Source: Effrenium voratum (taxonomy: Eukaryota > Sar > Dinophyceae > Suessiales > Symbiodiniaceae). From it: a stretch of 64,000 nucleotides of DNA. How positions within the stretch are numbered: position 1 is the first letter of the stretch; every line of letters starts with the position of its first letter. The translations under genes and the position numbers were made by a program. The notes below the pieces were generated by a model. It searched no databases. It was not told the DNA's origin and was given only the letters and a program-made list of their open reading frames with translations. The DNA lies in the NCBI GenBank assembly GCA_963377175.1, contig CAUJNA010002846.1:712501-776500 (forward strand), written 5' to 3'. Shown piece after piece: positions 10,840 to 25,800 of this stretch.

Positions 10840-13800
10840 CTGCGCTCGCATTGGTCACTCTTGGGTGCCGCGTCTACGTTTCAGCTTGGACCTCAAAAAT
10901 TGCAAAACTGTGGTCCTTTGGGTTTCCCTGTCAAACCAAAGAGTACCCTGAAACTCGGCTGCCGAGAAGCTGCCCGTTTTCTGATCCCCATGCTTAACTT
11001 TGAGTTGGTTAAATTCGGACACCCCACCAAAACCAAAAACCACCAAAATCTGTTTGAGCAAAATGGCTGGGACACTGGCTGGCCAAGACCAGGCACCTGG
11101 TCAAACCATGGTAAAGGGTAAGCAGAAAAATCGAATCGGAGAATCTAACACGGGTGTTGAATCCTTGTCTCTGCTCAGCTTTTTATGTCTTCGGCTTTTG
11201 AGAATCGTTCGGCTTTTTGGTGGGTGTGCCTTCTTAGCCGTTGATGTCAAAAATACACAAACCCTTTTCTTTTCTTAACCTTCCTTGGAACCCTCCCCCA
11301 TCCCCCCAAGAAAAAAGAAGAAGCAACAATCCTCTAGGGACGGCTCCTCACCCAAACCCTTGGGGTGGTAGGGTTCCATTTCAACCGTTTCCTTGGAAGG
11401 GACTGGGGGGGAGGGGGTGATAGGCAAGATGTATATTTCTGCTCATTGCGTTTGGCCTAGAAGCTAACTATGCAGGAAATTAACAATCCAAAACCAAACG
11501 CTCTTCACTGTGCATGAGTCCTGAGAGCATGCTTCCCTGCGTCACTTTGGAGCAGGCTTCTTGGTTTCCCTTCAAACACCCACTAAAGGCGCTCCGTGTC
11601 CCATTTTGGCGAACCGTCCCAGCCTTGGTCTCTGGGAGGAAAAGGAACACCAGCAGCGAGGCCAGCAGGAAGAAGCCTGTCCCAAGCTTCTGCGGCCCGA
11701 ATCAGCGGGGGGGAATGAATTTCAGGGGAAAGCCATGGACACCTAGAGTCTATTTTTCAATACCCTAAAAAACCCAGACCCCAAAAGAAGGAGGTTGCAA
11801 AATAGACCCCACACGGGGGGGGGGGGGGGGTGGTTCAGGGGTATGTAACCAGCAGGTCCAAAAGGGCTCCGGGCAAAAGGAAGACCAATGGCAACCCCCA
11901 AACTTTCAACCAGTTGAGTCACAATCAAAACCGATCGGTACTAAAATGGATTCGCGTCTGCTTGGTTTCTGACTTGCCGTTTGACGGCAGTCTGTCTTGA
12001 CTCTTTTAACGGCTCAATTGAGTCACAATCAAAAGCGGCATTAAAATAGTCGTAATCCCAGAACCATGTACAGGATTAAGAAGGCGGAATTCCTCAGCTA
12101 TTTATGGCCAGGGGATCGCCGCTTACCAACCTTCATCTACCCAGGTTTTGATTGTGGCTCAGTTGATTCATAGGGGGGGGGTCAACAATTTATGTTGGGT
12201 GCATATTGTCCTTGGTTGAAAAAACAAAAACGCTTCTCGCAACACTTTAGAAACCACGGTTGAAACCACGGTTGGTTGGTAATTGCGGGGGAATCGAATC
12301 ATTCCAAGGATTCTTAGGTGGTGCGAAATGGAGTTTGTCCATCCACAGTAGGTGGCCGGAATGGGAAATTAGATCGGTGAAACCCTGTCAAACAACACAG
12401 CCAAACCAGTAGCCGTCTATCTCGAGGCAAACTCACTGATCAAAAGGACACCTATATCTATGGGTGCGTGTGTTCGTTGCTGATTTATGTTTCTCCTCGT
12501 CCTCTAGTAGCTCTCCTGCAGCTTGCGCGTCTTCCCAAGAACCCCAAGGCTGGGTGTTCCTTTGGTTTCCCTCAAAGCCAAACCCAAACATGTCGTCTCG
12601 ACAGAAAACCAACCTTTAAAACCACTCCAAAAGGGGTCCCTACAAAGAAACACTCACGGTATGATTTTTCGACGTTGCTGCCCTTTTCGAGGCTGTTTAA
12701 GAGGAAAGACATAGCCGAATAGGGGATCAAGACACAACGCAACGACCACCAGTTTTAGGCGAACCCCATGCAGTTGTCCTGCTGAGGCAAAACGCAATTT
12801 TCACGCAACCTGCCAGTTATCATTAGCAGTGTGCAAGTGCGCAGTGCTGAGCGGTCACGCTTGAGTGGGTGTTCTTGTCGATTGACTCAGCGGGCGCGCT
12901 TGAGCGGCAGTGCTTGTCAATTTGGCAGGCGTGTGCAGTGCTGAGCGAGCGCGCTTGGGCAGGTCGAAGGGGCACAGCACTACGAAACGCGCTGGGGCGG
13001 TGTGTACCCCTAGTTGGAGGTGTCAAAACCAAGCAAACCGAAAATCAACTCTCCAAGGAGGGCTGCAATGTCCAAAAGGGGCCAAGAAATGGATGTAAAG
13101 CAAAAACAAAGGCCAAAGGGACAAATGCAAACCAAAGGAGAACCAAAGGAAAACCAAAGGAACACCAAAGGAAAACCAAAGGAAAACCGTGAAGCCTCCA
13201 AAAAGGCTTGCCCAACATTTCTGCGCATGCCATGGTTATGCAAATGCACCCCCCGAGAAAAACAAATGAGACACCCTACCCAAAATTCCTGGCTCGTTTC
13301 GAAGCTCAAGATGCCCCCAAATGTCCGCCCAGACTTAATCCCAGCACAAAGTCATAAATCTAAGTCACAGAGGGGCAGCCCTTTTGCGCTGACGCAAATT
13401 TCTGTCCACATCCATTCCCACCAAAAACATGTTTGGCTCGTTTCGGACAGGATGTCTCCCCCAGTTGTTCAGACCCCCCCCCCCCGCCCTTACAAAAAAA
13501 CAACAACACAAAAAACGAAACGCGTCTGGGCACTCATGGTGAGAAAGAGGAAGAGCCGCTGTGAGCTGTGCATCACAAACGGCACCACCTCGGTCCGGCA
13601 ACTTCGATTCGGACGACTCGCGCCGGAGGGATAAGGGCCACACACCGCTAGGAACCAAAGAATAGGCACCAAGCAAAAATAGATTCGCCTGAAACTCCTT
13701 CTAGTTCACATTTGGGTGTTTTCTGCTCAAATAGTTCCCTTATGAACCCCAAAGGCACAGGGTGAGGTGTTCGGTTTCAGCCTGCAGCGAAAGTTGCCAA

Positions 13801-16800
13801 ATCAGGCAGGCCCCAAGGGTCTTGGGCCTAATGAGGTGGGGCAAAATCATGCAAAGTCCACAAAAAAACAAGTTCAAAAACTGGCATTCAAATGAATCAA
13901 AATAGTTTTTGCCAATTTCTTGGCAACCACCCCGTTCATCCCACCCCAGTGGGGTCTTTGGGTGGGTCCCTGATCTTTCGGACTGCTCGCAAAGGGGGTT
14001 GGTTTGGTGGTTTGGTGGCTTGGTGGGTTTGGTGGCTTTGGTGGTTTGGACGTCAATCTTTGCCTCTGTGCTTCGAGTTGGTGGTTGGGAGCCCGGTGGT
14101 TTGGTGGTTAAGGAGGGGGCTTCTCATTTACCCTCCACAAAGTTACCCGCATCCCTACTGCGCATGGTTGCGAAATCCATAAATCGCACCAATCTAAATC
14201 TCGATATAAATCGCTGCAATCTATGCCCAACAAAGACACACATGCACATGTGGTTGGCCATCTTTTGGCTGGTATGGGGAAAATGAACATACTGGATAAA
14301 ACTAAGGCACCGTATTGATGAAATCAGATTTGAATTCTGGGATTACGTCCACAGTATTGTGAAGAGCCTCATGTGTTTGCCAAAGTGGCATGTGGGTTGC
14401 ATCCCTTGCATCCCTAGCATCCCTTTGCATCCCTTCCCTGGTTTCATCCCTTGCATCCCTGGAATCATCCCTTGCATCCCTGGTTTCATCCTGGTTTCAT
14501 CCTGGTTTCATCCTGGTTTCATCCTGGTTTCATCCTGGTTTCATCCTGGTTTCATCCTGGTTTCATCCTGGTTTCATCCTGGTTTCATCCTGGTTTCATC
14601 CTGGTTTCATCCTGGTTTCATCCTGGTTGCATCCTGGTTGCATCCCTTGCATCCCTTGCATCCCTTGCATCCCTTGCATCCCTGGCATCCCTGGCATCCC
14701 TGGCATCCCTGGCATCCCTGGCATCCCTGGCATCCCTGGCATCCCTGGCATCCCTGGCATCCCTGGCATCCCTGGCATCCCTGGCATCCCTGGCATCCCT
14801 GGCATCCCTGGCATCCCTGGCATCCCTGGCATCCCTGGCATCCCTGGGCATCCCTGGCATCCCTGGCATCCCTGGCATCCCTGGCATCCCTGGCATCCCT
14901 GCATATGCCCTGCATCCCTGCATGCCCTTGCATGCCCTTGCATGCCCTTGCATGCCCTTGCATGCCCTTGCATGCCCTTGCATGCCCTTGCATGCCCTTG
15001 CATGCCCTTGCATGCCCTTGCATGCCCTTGCATGCCCTTGCATGCCCTTGCATGCCCTTGCATGCCCTTGCATGCCCTTGCATGCCCTTGCATGCCCTTG
15101 CATGCCCTTGCATGCCCTTGCATGCCCTTGCATGCCCTTGCATGCCCTTGCATGCCCTTGCATGCCCTTGCATGCCCTTGCATGCCCTTGCATGCCCTTG
15201 CATGCCCTTGCATGCCCTTGCATGCCCTTGCATGCCCTTGCATGCCCTTGCATGCCCTTGCATGCCCTTGCATGCCCTTGCATGCCCTTGCATGCCCTTG
15301 CATGCCCTTGCATGCCCTTGCATGCCCTTGCATGCCCTTGCATTGCATCCTCTTGCATCCTCTTGCATCCTCTTGCATCCTCTTGCATCCTCTTGCATCC
15401 TCTTGCATCCTCTTGCATCCTCTTGCATCCTCTTGCATCCAGTGCACCTGCATCCCCTACATCCCGCATTTTCTGAATCCTTGCATCTCGTTCATCCCCC
15501 TGCATCGGCAACACTTGCATTCCTTGCATCCCTTGCCCCTTGCATCCCATCCCTGGCATCCCTAGCATCCCTAGCATCCCTAGCATCCTGGCATTCCTCG
15601 CATCCCTCGCATCCCTCGCATCCCTCGCATCCCTTGCATCCCTTGCATCCCTTGCATCCCTTGCATCCCTTGCATCCCTTGCATCCCTTGCATCCCTTGC
15701 ATCCCTTGCATCCCTTGCATCCCTTGCATCCCTTGCATCCCTTGCATCCCTTGCATCCCTTGCATCCCTTGCATCCCTTGCATCCCTTGCATCCCTTGCA
15801 TCCCTTGCATCCCTTGCATCCCTTGCATCCCTTGCATCCCTTGCATCCCTTGCATCCCTTGCATCCCTTGCATCCCTTGCATCCCTTGCATCCCTTGCAT
15901 CCCTTGCATCCCTTGCATCCCTTGCATCCCCCTTGCATCCCTTGCATGGCATCCCTTGCATCCCTTGCATCCCTTGGCATCCCTGGCATCCCTGGCATCC
16001 CTGGCAGGCCTGGCATCCCTGGCATCGCCTGGCATCCCTAACATGCCTGGCATCCCTGGCATTGCTGCCATCCCTGACATCCCCTGGCATCCCTGGCATC
16101 CCTGGCATCCCTGGCATTCCTGGCATGCCTGACATCCCTTGCATCCCTTGCATCCCTTGCATCCCTTGCATCCCTTGCATCCCTTGCATCCCTTGCATCC
16201 CTTGCATCCCTTGCATCCCTTGCATCACTTGCATCACTTGCATCCCTTGCATCCCTTGCCGCGCATCCCTTGCATCCCTTGCATCCCTTGCATCCCTTGC
16301 ATCCCTTGCATCCCTTGCATCCCTTGCATCCCTTGCATCCCTTGCATCCCTTGCATCCCTGCATTCTGGCTCCTCGGCAATCCCTCTGCATCCCCCCCTT
16401 GCATACCCCTTGCATCCCCCCTTGCATCCCCCCTTGCATCCCCCCTTGCATCCCCCCTTGCATCCCCCCTTGCATCCCCCCTTGCATCCCCCCTTGCATC
16501 CCCCCTTGCATCCCCCTTACACACTTGCATTCCTTCAATCCCTTTTCCCTTGCATCCCAAGCATCCCAAGCATCCCTTGCATCCCTTGCATCCATTTGCT
16601 TTGCATCCATTTGCATCCATTTGCATCCATTTGCATCCCTTTCATTCCTTGCATCCCTGCATCTGATGTTATTGCCCGAAAATCGGACTCTTGTTTGCAA
16701 AACCAGGATCTCTGCACTGTTCACTTGGGTGTTCGTCTGTTTTTGAAGGGTATGGCGATCGTTATGGGAAACCAAGAGGAAACCATCCCTTCCTGGGGTT

Positions 16801-19800
16801 CCCCGATTTTGAGACAGATCTATTGGAGTTCTTCTGAGGGCTGATTCGAAAGCCGCGGCAAGAGGTATGTGTAGGGATGATAATATTCGACTCGCCTGGC
16901 TTCGATTCACCAAACCCATGGGGACAAAGCAACAACGCAGAATGCCTCAGAGGTGCCCGCACTCTCTTCACCCATTCAGTTCGACCATCCCTTTTTTCTG
17001 GGGATTGAGCCATTTGGAGGAAGGTACGGCCAGAAAAAGTGTTTGGTGTTGTTTGGGGGGGTACCCCTTTCAATGCCTTTCAAACCAAGACATCGTGCTT
17101 CTCTGCCCAGCCCTTGCTCAAAAGCGGAAGCCCAAAAATGTGAAGCCAAAAGGCGGGCTAAAGAATGGGAAGCCCCCACGAACAGACCAGCACCAAAGGC
17201 GCGGAAGCTCCAACTATCTCTTTTGGTGTCCCTTTAAAACTTTCCCTTTTGATGTTTTGTTATCTTTTGGTTTCTTTGGGTTTTCCTTCTCTATTGGTAT
17301 CCCTTTAAAACTTATGCGAACGAAGAAACACCATCTTTTGAGACATGCGATTTGGGCATGCCAATTTTTTCGAGGGTCCCCTGTTTGGGGTGGGTTGAAA
17401 GGAACCAGGAAAGCCGGAAAGCCATTTTGGGGGTAGACAAAGCCATTCCACCGCCCAGCCCAGCTCTCGTGTGTTTGAAGGGCCAAGCGGCCAGGGGCGC
17501 CATACGCCCGCAGAAGGAGATGATGGACATGCTCCAGACGCGGATCTGGGTACTGAAGACCTGGCGCTACCACTGGGGTCACTATGTCGGTTCCGTTTCT
17601 AGGGGCTATCAAAGTCAGAAAATGGATTCGGCTGTGTCCCTTTCACCCATCAATGAACGGGGGTGACTTTGATCATGGTAAAATAATGAGGCCAGTACCA
17701 AGATGGTTGTTGATCAATATTCCTGGCCCGTACAGCATGGAGAACTATTCCCATGTAGTCTTGTTTGGGGGGTTCCCCAAGTGGTGGGCTCATCGCGGTG
17801 AGCTCATCGGTGCCAAGATGGTTCTATACAGGTTGACTGTGGATGGTTGCGTCATCGGTACCAAGATGGTTCTGCACAGGTTGACATACTGTGGATGGCA
17901 AAATCCATAAAATGCACCACCAGATTGAACCCATGCTTGGAGCTGGAACCATTGCCTGTTGAGTATTTACCAGGCGAAAATTGGATCATCTGGGGATTCT
18001 TTGGTGCGAAATGGATTTCGTCCATCCACCGCAGGGTTGGGAATACACGGGCCTAACGGCCTAAACAATTAGAACGGGATTCTGTACTTCAGAACTGAAC
18101 TTCCTCTCACACCGGCGGCAAGGAAAAGAAACGACTCCTAGTTCTTCGGGCTTGTTTTGTTCTGGGGGGGGGCGAAAAATGGCAGGGTTTCTTTGTGGAG
18201 TTCCCTTCAAACCCAAACCGAAAAAAGAGAAAAAGAGAAAAGGCCACCCCTTTTGCCCCTAGCAAACCATCCTCTCAAATGGCCCTAGGATCTTGGGTGC
18301 TGAACATCCGGGACAGATCAGTGGGAGTCCCGCTTCGGTGCGCACGCCCCGAATTTCCGGGAAGAGAAGTCTAGTCCTTGGCCAAAGAAACGGCGACCAC
18401 AAAATTGAGAAAACAATGGCCCGAATCCCCAAATAGCGACTCAAATCCTAAAATACCAAATCCCAAAATGGCCAGATCCCAAATAAATTTACCAAATAAA
18501 AAGGCCCAAAGCCCCTAAAATGGCAACGGCGTGCTGAGGATTTGCTTTGAAATACCCAAAGGGCTTCACCATTCCAAGAAACTCTCTAAGGGCCAGTTGC
18601 CCTCAAGGGCTGTGCAGTGTTGGGAAGCCCAAATTTTAGAGCAGGGTACTTCGGTGACTCCGAAATATCTCACATAGTACTTGTGTTCGGCCAAGTCAGC
18701 AAGTTACTGGGAAACCCCCCCCCAAGTCCAGGTTGTGTTTTAAAAACCTTGAAAGAAGAGGGTATTGGAGTAGGGGGAAGCTGCAAACAGAGTCACCTTC
18801 GGGCTCCTTCTTTAGCAAGGAAATACTCGGACTTTGCTTGGGGGTTCCTCTGATTAGCAGGGTCCTCCGGCCAAAAGTACCTTTAAGAGGAAACATAAAA
18901 CGAAGGAACATGCATCACACACGTCTGGCCGCCCTGCATGCCCTTAAGACAGTCCTTGGTCACGGCTATAACCCACTTGACATGGATGTACGTGCTCGTA
19001 GGTTGTACTCAGGGTTGCTGATTGAAATAAGTCCTAGATCCAATAAACAGGGGCCGGTATAGTCATCCGGGGTCAACATTACCCTTCACCACCTCTCGCA
19101 ACGATGCGTTCAGCGGCCTCTGAGGGGAGCAGGAAGGTCGTCATCTGCGCGGTGGGGTAGAAGACTTTGTACAAGACCACGCCAGTCCTCGCAGACATAG
19201 GTGTCCTTTTAGGGGAAATAGATGGCCCTGGTAGATGATTAAACCACCAGGTAAACCAGGAATTGCTCGCAGAATCCCGGCGAAACAGCGAGACATGCGA
19301 CGCATCTGAGACTGCGAGAAGTGAAGGACGCTATGAAGGCTACTTAGACGATTCGGCCCTGCTAACAGTGTTTAGCTTTGGGTGGGGTAAATGGAAACGC
19401 AACCACTAAAACAACTAAAAGCCTAAAATAAAAGCCTAAAAACCTAAACGACTGGATGGCTAAACAGAGTTAAGTCCCCCTGTGCGTTAAAACTACCGAC
19501 GAGTCACACAGGAATACCAGCAAAAAACCTATGCAGCTGCAGATTTGTTGGGCACAATTGGAGCTGGCCGAAAAGAGCGTCAAGAGATGCCAACTGACCT
19601 AAAGGCGGTTTGCTCCAAAAAAATAAAGAAGGCATGTGGCCCTGCTTGTATACCAACGAAGCCATGGACCCGTTTGACAAAGGACCACAGTTCAACTCAT
19701 GGCACACGTTGAACGTTCTTCGTTTTCACGGGGCCCCTCTCAAAGACAACTCGATCCCCATGATTCGGCTTCAGCCGAGCGGCACCCCGATGGCCGTTTC

Positions 19801-22800
19801 TTTGTCCAGTATCCCGTGCACCGCATAGACCCCCGCAGCGCAGATCGTGGCGGCCATGGAGTAGGCCGCCCGCCTGTGCGAAAACGGTCGGAAGCGGTTA
19901 GACCCGAAATGGTGGACCTCATTTGCATGGGTTCCTTTGGTTTCCTGTTTAAACACCCCCTAAAAAGGGGTGTCCTCTAAAAAAGACACACCCCTGGGAA
20001 TGTGTCTCCAGAAAGCATTTGTTTAATTGGGGGGGTGTTTCAACCAATTCATAGCCAGATGGGCGTGAATCTTAGGAGGGCCCTTTGGACATCAACATTC
20101 GGGGAGAAAAAGGTCCACCAACCACTTTCGAGGCGGTACGGTGGATGGTTGCGAAATCCAGAACTCGCACCACCGTTCAGAAACCCAACGGAATGAATCA
20201 TGATTCCCCTGCAAATACCAACAAGCAATGGCTTCCCATGGTTCACCTAAGAAACCCAACGGAATGAATCATGATTCCCCTGTAAATACCAACAAGCAAT
20301 GGTTTCCCATGGTTCACCTAAGAAACCCAACGGAATGAATCATGATTTCCCTGTAACTACCACCCAACAATGGTTTCAACCGTGGTTTCAAAGTGGTGCA
20401 GGATTACGTCCATCCACAGTAGCTCTTAAAATTCAGTTCGCCATGTCGAGATTCTCGTCGCTGGCGGCCCAACGTGGCTTGAGCCGAGGAATCGAACGAT
20501 ATGTCTTGCCCCAAGTGGAGAAAGCCCTTTGTCAGAGTCTTCCAAAAAAGGGGGTGCACCAGAAACAGGTGTGCAGGGGGTGGTAACTTCAGTTGCACAA
20601 AACTCCTTGACAAAGGAAAAGAGTCTTCGCAAAAAAAAAGTGCACCAAAAAGGCAATGCTTCAGTTGCAGGGGTTTGCGGCTTGGAGTTCCTTGGGTGGT
20701 CGGGGAGCCCCAAGGTTTGCAGCGTTCGTGTTCAAAAGAACCTCCCTTGCAGAGACAAATCGAACGATACGTATGTTGGAGTTGGTACCCCCTTTTGGCT
20801 TTGGTTTTAAAGGGAAACCAATAGGAACACCCGCCCATTTTGGGTGGGTCCAACCTAAAAAGGTATGAGCCACCCATTTTGGATTTTCAAACAATCCCCG
20901 CAACCGGGGGAGCCGCAAAGCTTTGCAACCGTTGGTACGGTGGCAAAAAACTGTTCCTTTTTGCCGCCCCCTGCTAAAAAGTGAACAAAACCACAAAAAC
21001 AAACCAACAACTGACCAAAACACCGTCAGGTTTGCAACCTACCTAAACATGAACAAAACCGGCAAAAAACAAAACATGATCCAACAAACCCGTGCAGAGA
21101 GCCAACCGCCAACTGCGGAGGGGAGGCAAAAAAACAAAAACAAAAAAGAAAAAGAAAAAAGAAACACATGTCTGTCGCGCGCGCGCGCGTCCCGTCCGCC
21201 GCATCCGCGTATCGTCCGCCTGGGCAGGCTGAAGGTGAGCAGCATGGCCACCACCACCCCCGGCAGCCCCAACGCGGCGGTGCACAACAACTCCTCGGCC
21301 GCGAGAACCGAACACCAAAAACCCGCCGCCCCCCCCCCCAAAAACAATAATAATAATACATATATATATATACATAATAATGTTTAAACAAGTTATTAAA
21401 AAAAAAAAAAAAAAAAAAAAAAACGGGCGGCCCGAAAACCAAACCGTGGCTTGGCCGCCTTTCTGGAGGCCAACAATCATGGGCCTCCGGAGCGCCAGGA
21501 GAAAAAAAACCAAGACATGGCCATGGGCCAAAACGTTGCGCCGAAGCCGCAGGCCACATCGCCCTCGCCCCTTCCAGCGCTCGGGCGGCCCATTTTGGGG
21601 CTCCCCGATGTTTGGGCGGCCAAAGGCCAAAAATCGGCTCTCTTCGGCTGAGGCAGCGTTGCAGCTTGGGGTTCTGGCGGCCGGAAATCAGCGCGCGAAG
21701 CCGATCCAAAGCCGTGCGATGCAACTGGTAACGTGGCGAACGGTTTCAACCACCCCCTGCGAAAGCCGAGACGCCGTGCGAAAACCGGGCGCCAAACATC
21801 AGCTCTTTTCGCCCCAAGGGTTGGACCAAAAACATCCAACCCTTGCAAAAATATGGCCACCAACTTGAACTGGTTCAATTTTTCAAGAGAACAACATCCT
21901 CAGATCCCCGGGTCTAAGGAACCCAGCAACGTTTGCCCAAGGGCTTGGTTCAAAAGTGGCTACCCAACTCCTTGAATCGAACCTTGGAGGATTTTTGGCG
22001 GCGGCTTCTGCGCCCTGGGAGGTTGTACAGGCGGCTTCTTCCAGTTTAAGCACCGGATTTACCAACCAGTGTTCCACCAGAAGCCAAAGAGAAGCCACGC
22101 TTCGGTGCCCGGAGAAAGCCGAAGACTTGGTGTTGGGGTAACAAGAACCCCTTTCCGAGCTTTCGGCCATTTCTTGCTGCCTACTGATCGTGCGCAAAGC
22201 ACGCACAACCCCGCTTCCGGCCATCTGATTTCCGGCCATTTCTTGCCGCCTGCTGATCGTGCGCTCAAAGCGCACAACCCCTCTATGGAAAACTGAATAA
22301 ATTTTCTACCGGGGAACCCCACATGAATCACCTAAATGATGTCCACCAAAAACTCGGAAAACTGAATTGTCTACCGGGGAACCCCTCCAAAGTGGACATG
22401 AATCACCTAAATGATGTCCAAAACTCCCGCTAAGCAAAGACCGGGTTGAGGAGGCAGACACAAGGACAGCGCACGGGCGCACTCAAGGATGCTCCGTCAT
22501 GGCTCCCCTTGTAGCGAAGCAAGCCCAAGCAGAAGATGTCTGAGCTGTTCATAATAGTTCCAAAGCCACTTTTCTAGCTTTTCTACATGCTTGTGGGGCG
22601 GTAAGTGTATTCTCCTATCCACGTTGCCATGCAACCCACCGCTGCAGCAAAAATAGTCCAAACCACAACCCAGCCCCCCAGTCAGGCTCTATGTTCGTGG
22701 AGAAGGATACCCAATGCGGTCAATGCTGGTCAGTGAGGAATCAACACCGGTAAGAATGAACCAATGGATCTCTTTGAAAGAAGCCGGATGCCCATCCAAA

Positions 22801-25800
22801 CATGGAACGGAGGTGCTGGTTAGCTTAGGGGCCATTTTTCCGAGGTTCCATGTGGAACAAAGAGTATCCCTTCTAACGAAAAAACGCGGTTTTCCCTTCA
22901 AGGATATGGTCTAATTTGTTGTTGTTTTTCTGACTGTCCGGATTGATCCCAAGTTCACATCAACAGGTGTCCGCCATTTCCCTTTTTGGGACCTCCAAAA
23001 GGTCCAGATTGATCAACTTTGGATTTGCTTGGAAATCCAAAGTAAACCCCCGAACTCCAAGCCAGCCCCCAAAAAAACAAAAAGAACGGTTGGGATCCTT
23101 CCCCTCCTTGAGCCCAAAGAAGCAAAAAAGAAAAAAAGAGACTCCCGGCCTTCCCTGATATCACTGACGCCCCAAAAGCACCTGTTGGAAACAAATGGCA
23201 TTTCCATTGAAGTCACACTAGGTGATCGACCTTTTGCTCGGTCGGGTGTCGAGAAATTCCGCCGGGGCGCGGTGGCGGCCTTGGCCTCCCCGAGGATGGA
23301 GGTCCGGCGCCAGGCCAAAGGCCAGAAGGCGCCTCGCTCGGCCGGCAGGGCCGGGCACGTGCGGCCGGCAGGGTGGGTGCCGCGGGGGTGGATGGGGAGG
23401 GGGGGGGGGGTATGGTGGACACTGAACGGGTCTATTTTGCAACCTCCTTCTTTTAGCAGGGATCCTTACATTATTGCCTTGTAAATGGTGGCTTCTCTTT
23501 ATTTTTGTGGAAAAAGCCATGTTTCAAATGGGCAAAATGTATCTTTTAAGGAGCCCTGTATTTGGGGTATTGGCTTTTTTGCGGTATGGTTGCAACATGG
23601 ACTCTAGGTGTCCATGGCAGGAGGGGAGGGGGGGTTTGTCGGGGAAGCCCAGGTGTTTGGGGGGGGGGAAGCGAGCAAGTGACCCGGGGAGAATTTTGGG
23701 GGTCCCATTTACCTAGTGATTCCAGAAGAGAAAGATGGCGCCGTTTCTTTTGGGAGCTTTTGGGGGGGAGCAAGGAACTCAGGGAAGAGAGGGGGAGGGA
23801 TGGAGGGAGGATAACAAACGGTTTGTCTCAACCCAGTGATTCATTCCATTTACCAGCATAGGCAACCAAAGGCTTGCGGGGGAAAGCAACCCGGGCTGAT
23901 GGGGATGGCCCGCTTTTTCTCAATCAGGTTTCCCTCAGCCCCAAAATCGTTTTCGAGTTCGTCTCAAGGGACTCGGACCCTTTGGTGGCAGATTGAACTG
24001 GACCTTCCCATGCCTCCAGCGTCTATTTTCGGGCTCCCCCTATGCCCGTTGGTCGCTGCGAGGCTCCCAGTTCGCCATTCGCCAGGGGTTAAAGTACTTC
24101 CCTTGGGTTTCCATTCAACAGCGAAAGTGTCCACTCGCCATTGGATCCGAGTGGTTCCATCACAAACCACGACTTCGCCTGCAAAGTGAGGCAGACACCA
24201 ACCTACTGTGGATGAAAACGAAATCCGTTTCGCACCACCCAGCAGCCTAGCAAACCCTGGTTTCGGATTCGATTCCGCATCCTGTAACTGCCAACTTAAA
24301 CGTTACGGTTTCAACCATGGGTTCCAAGTGCTGCAGGCTTTCGTGGGATTTCGCAGCAACCATCCACAGTAAAGACCTTACTCAAAGAGAGACCGAGAGG
24401 GCTGGCTGGGTGGAAGGGTGGAAGACCCGAAGCTGAGGCCTGGCTGCTTTGTCTGTTGGAAGACTCCTCTCAGATGTGGCAGGTGCTAAATGAAACCGCC
24501 CCACTTTCCAAGGATGTGGGGTGTGGGTGAAGAAGAGGGTAACCCCTTTAAATGGGCCCGATCGGGGTGCAATTGCTTCCTTTTAACAAGGACGATTTAA
24601 CAGGAGGGTCCTTTCTTTCAAGACTTGGAGGGTCCCTTTGAAAGGGAAGGCGGAGTGTGAGTGCCTGTGTCAAGTTGGCCCACAACGAATTTCGGTGGTC
24701 CTCATCCCTGTTTCGGGGTGTCTTGACGGCTTTCGAATCAACAGAAGCACCCCGGAAAGAGGAATCTGAGCCTCAGAAGGACTCACACCCAACTGACACC
24801 TAGTCGCAGGGAATGTGGGAGTCTGTCAAACGAAGACCATGCAAAGCGGGTCCTAAGCGTGGTGAAATCAAACAGGTCTGGGATCTAAACTAGAAAGCTA
24901 GACCCCTGAAACGGAATCGTAAAACAGGAAAAGAATGAATAAGTGAAGAACCCCCCTACAGACAGTAAACTCTTTGGGGAACTTGGCGAAAACAGTACAC
25001 ATACATTGGTGTCTTTTTGGTCGATTCTTGGTTTACGTGGTGGTTCAATCATCTACCCTCAGTAGGGATGAGGTATAAACCGTCCATCCTATGCAGGGTT
25101 TCCTGTAAGCAAATCCCCTTCCGGCTCATTCGCAACCATTCCCCACCTATCACACCAGCAAGAAAAGCACGCCTATGTCGAAGCCAAGTCTTGCCGCCAG
25201 AAACCGGCAACAGAAACAACGTTCTGGTGGGACTGTGGAACCGAATGAACCCGGGCTTTGGCCCCCCTTACAGGAGACCACTTGTGGGAAGTTTTATCTT
25301 GGGGTCATTCCATTTCTCATTCCCGGCCTATCGCACCAGCAAGTTTTGTTAGGGAGACCAAAAGGAGCATTGGTCAGCTATCCCCTGGATGGTGTGGCTT
25401 CGGATTTGGCTCGTGGTCCGCTTACATTCCATGTCTCATTCCCTACCAAAACAAAACAAAAAACAAGCCAAGTGGCCCATGCCGTAAAAGGCGAGATCCT
25501 TCACGAAGAACATCACCTCCGATCCAATAAATGGCTCGATGTTCTTTGGGGAAACCAAAAGGGTCAAAAAGAGGGCCACCAAAAAAAAGGAGTTGCCCTC
25601 TCTCCCCCATTGCCAAGGGAAAAAGCGGAAAAAAAGAAGGGGGGAAAAAAGCGTCGCGCCGCTTTGAGAGGTCCGGAATGAGACGAAGCTGCGTGACTCG
25701 ATGCGAGCTGGACAACTTTTGAGGCAGCGAGCCTCGAGCTTGCAACTCCAACTGGCTGGGTGTCCTTTGGGCCCGAAAAAGAGTACCAACCATAGGTGTC

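Noticed and set aside
12828..13000. GC-rich stretch with CAGTGCTGAGCG repeats as an exon
   Set aside because: Internal short repeats and no phase-consistent splice sites; the transporter frame is complete without it.
14359..16844. Open frames of 270-560 codons on both strands through the minisatellite
   Set aside because: All six frames are open simply because the repeat units contain no stop codons; sequence is pure unit repetition with no start or splice context.
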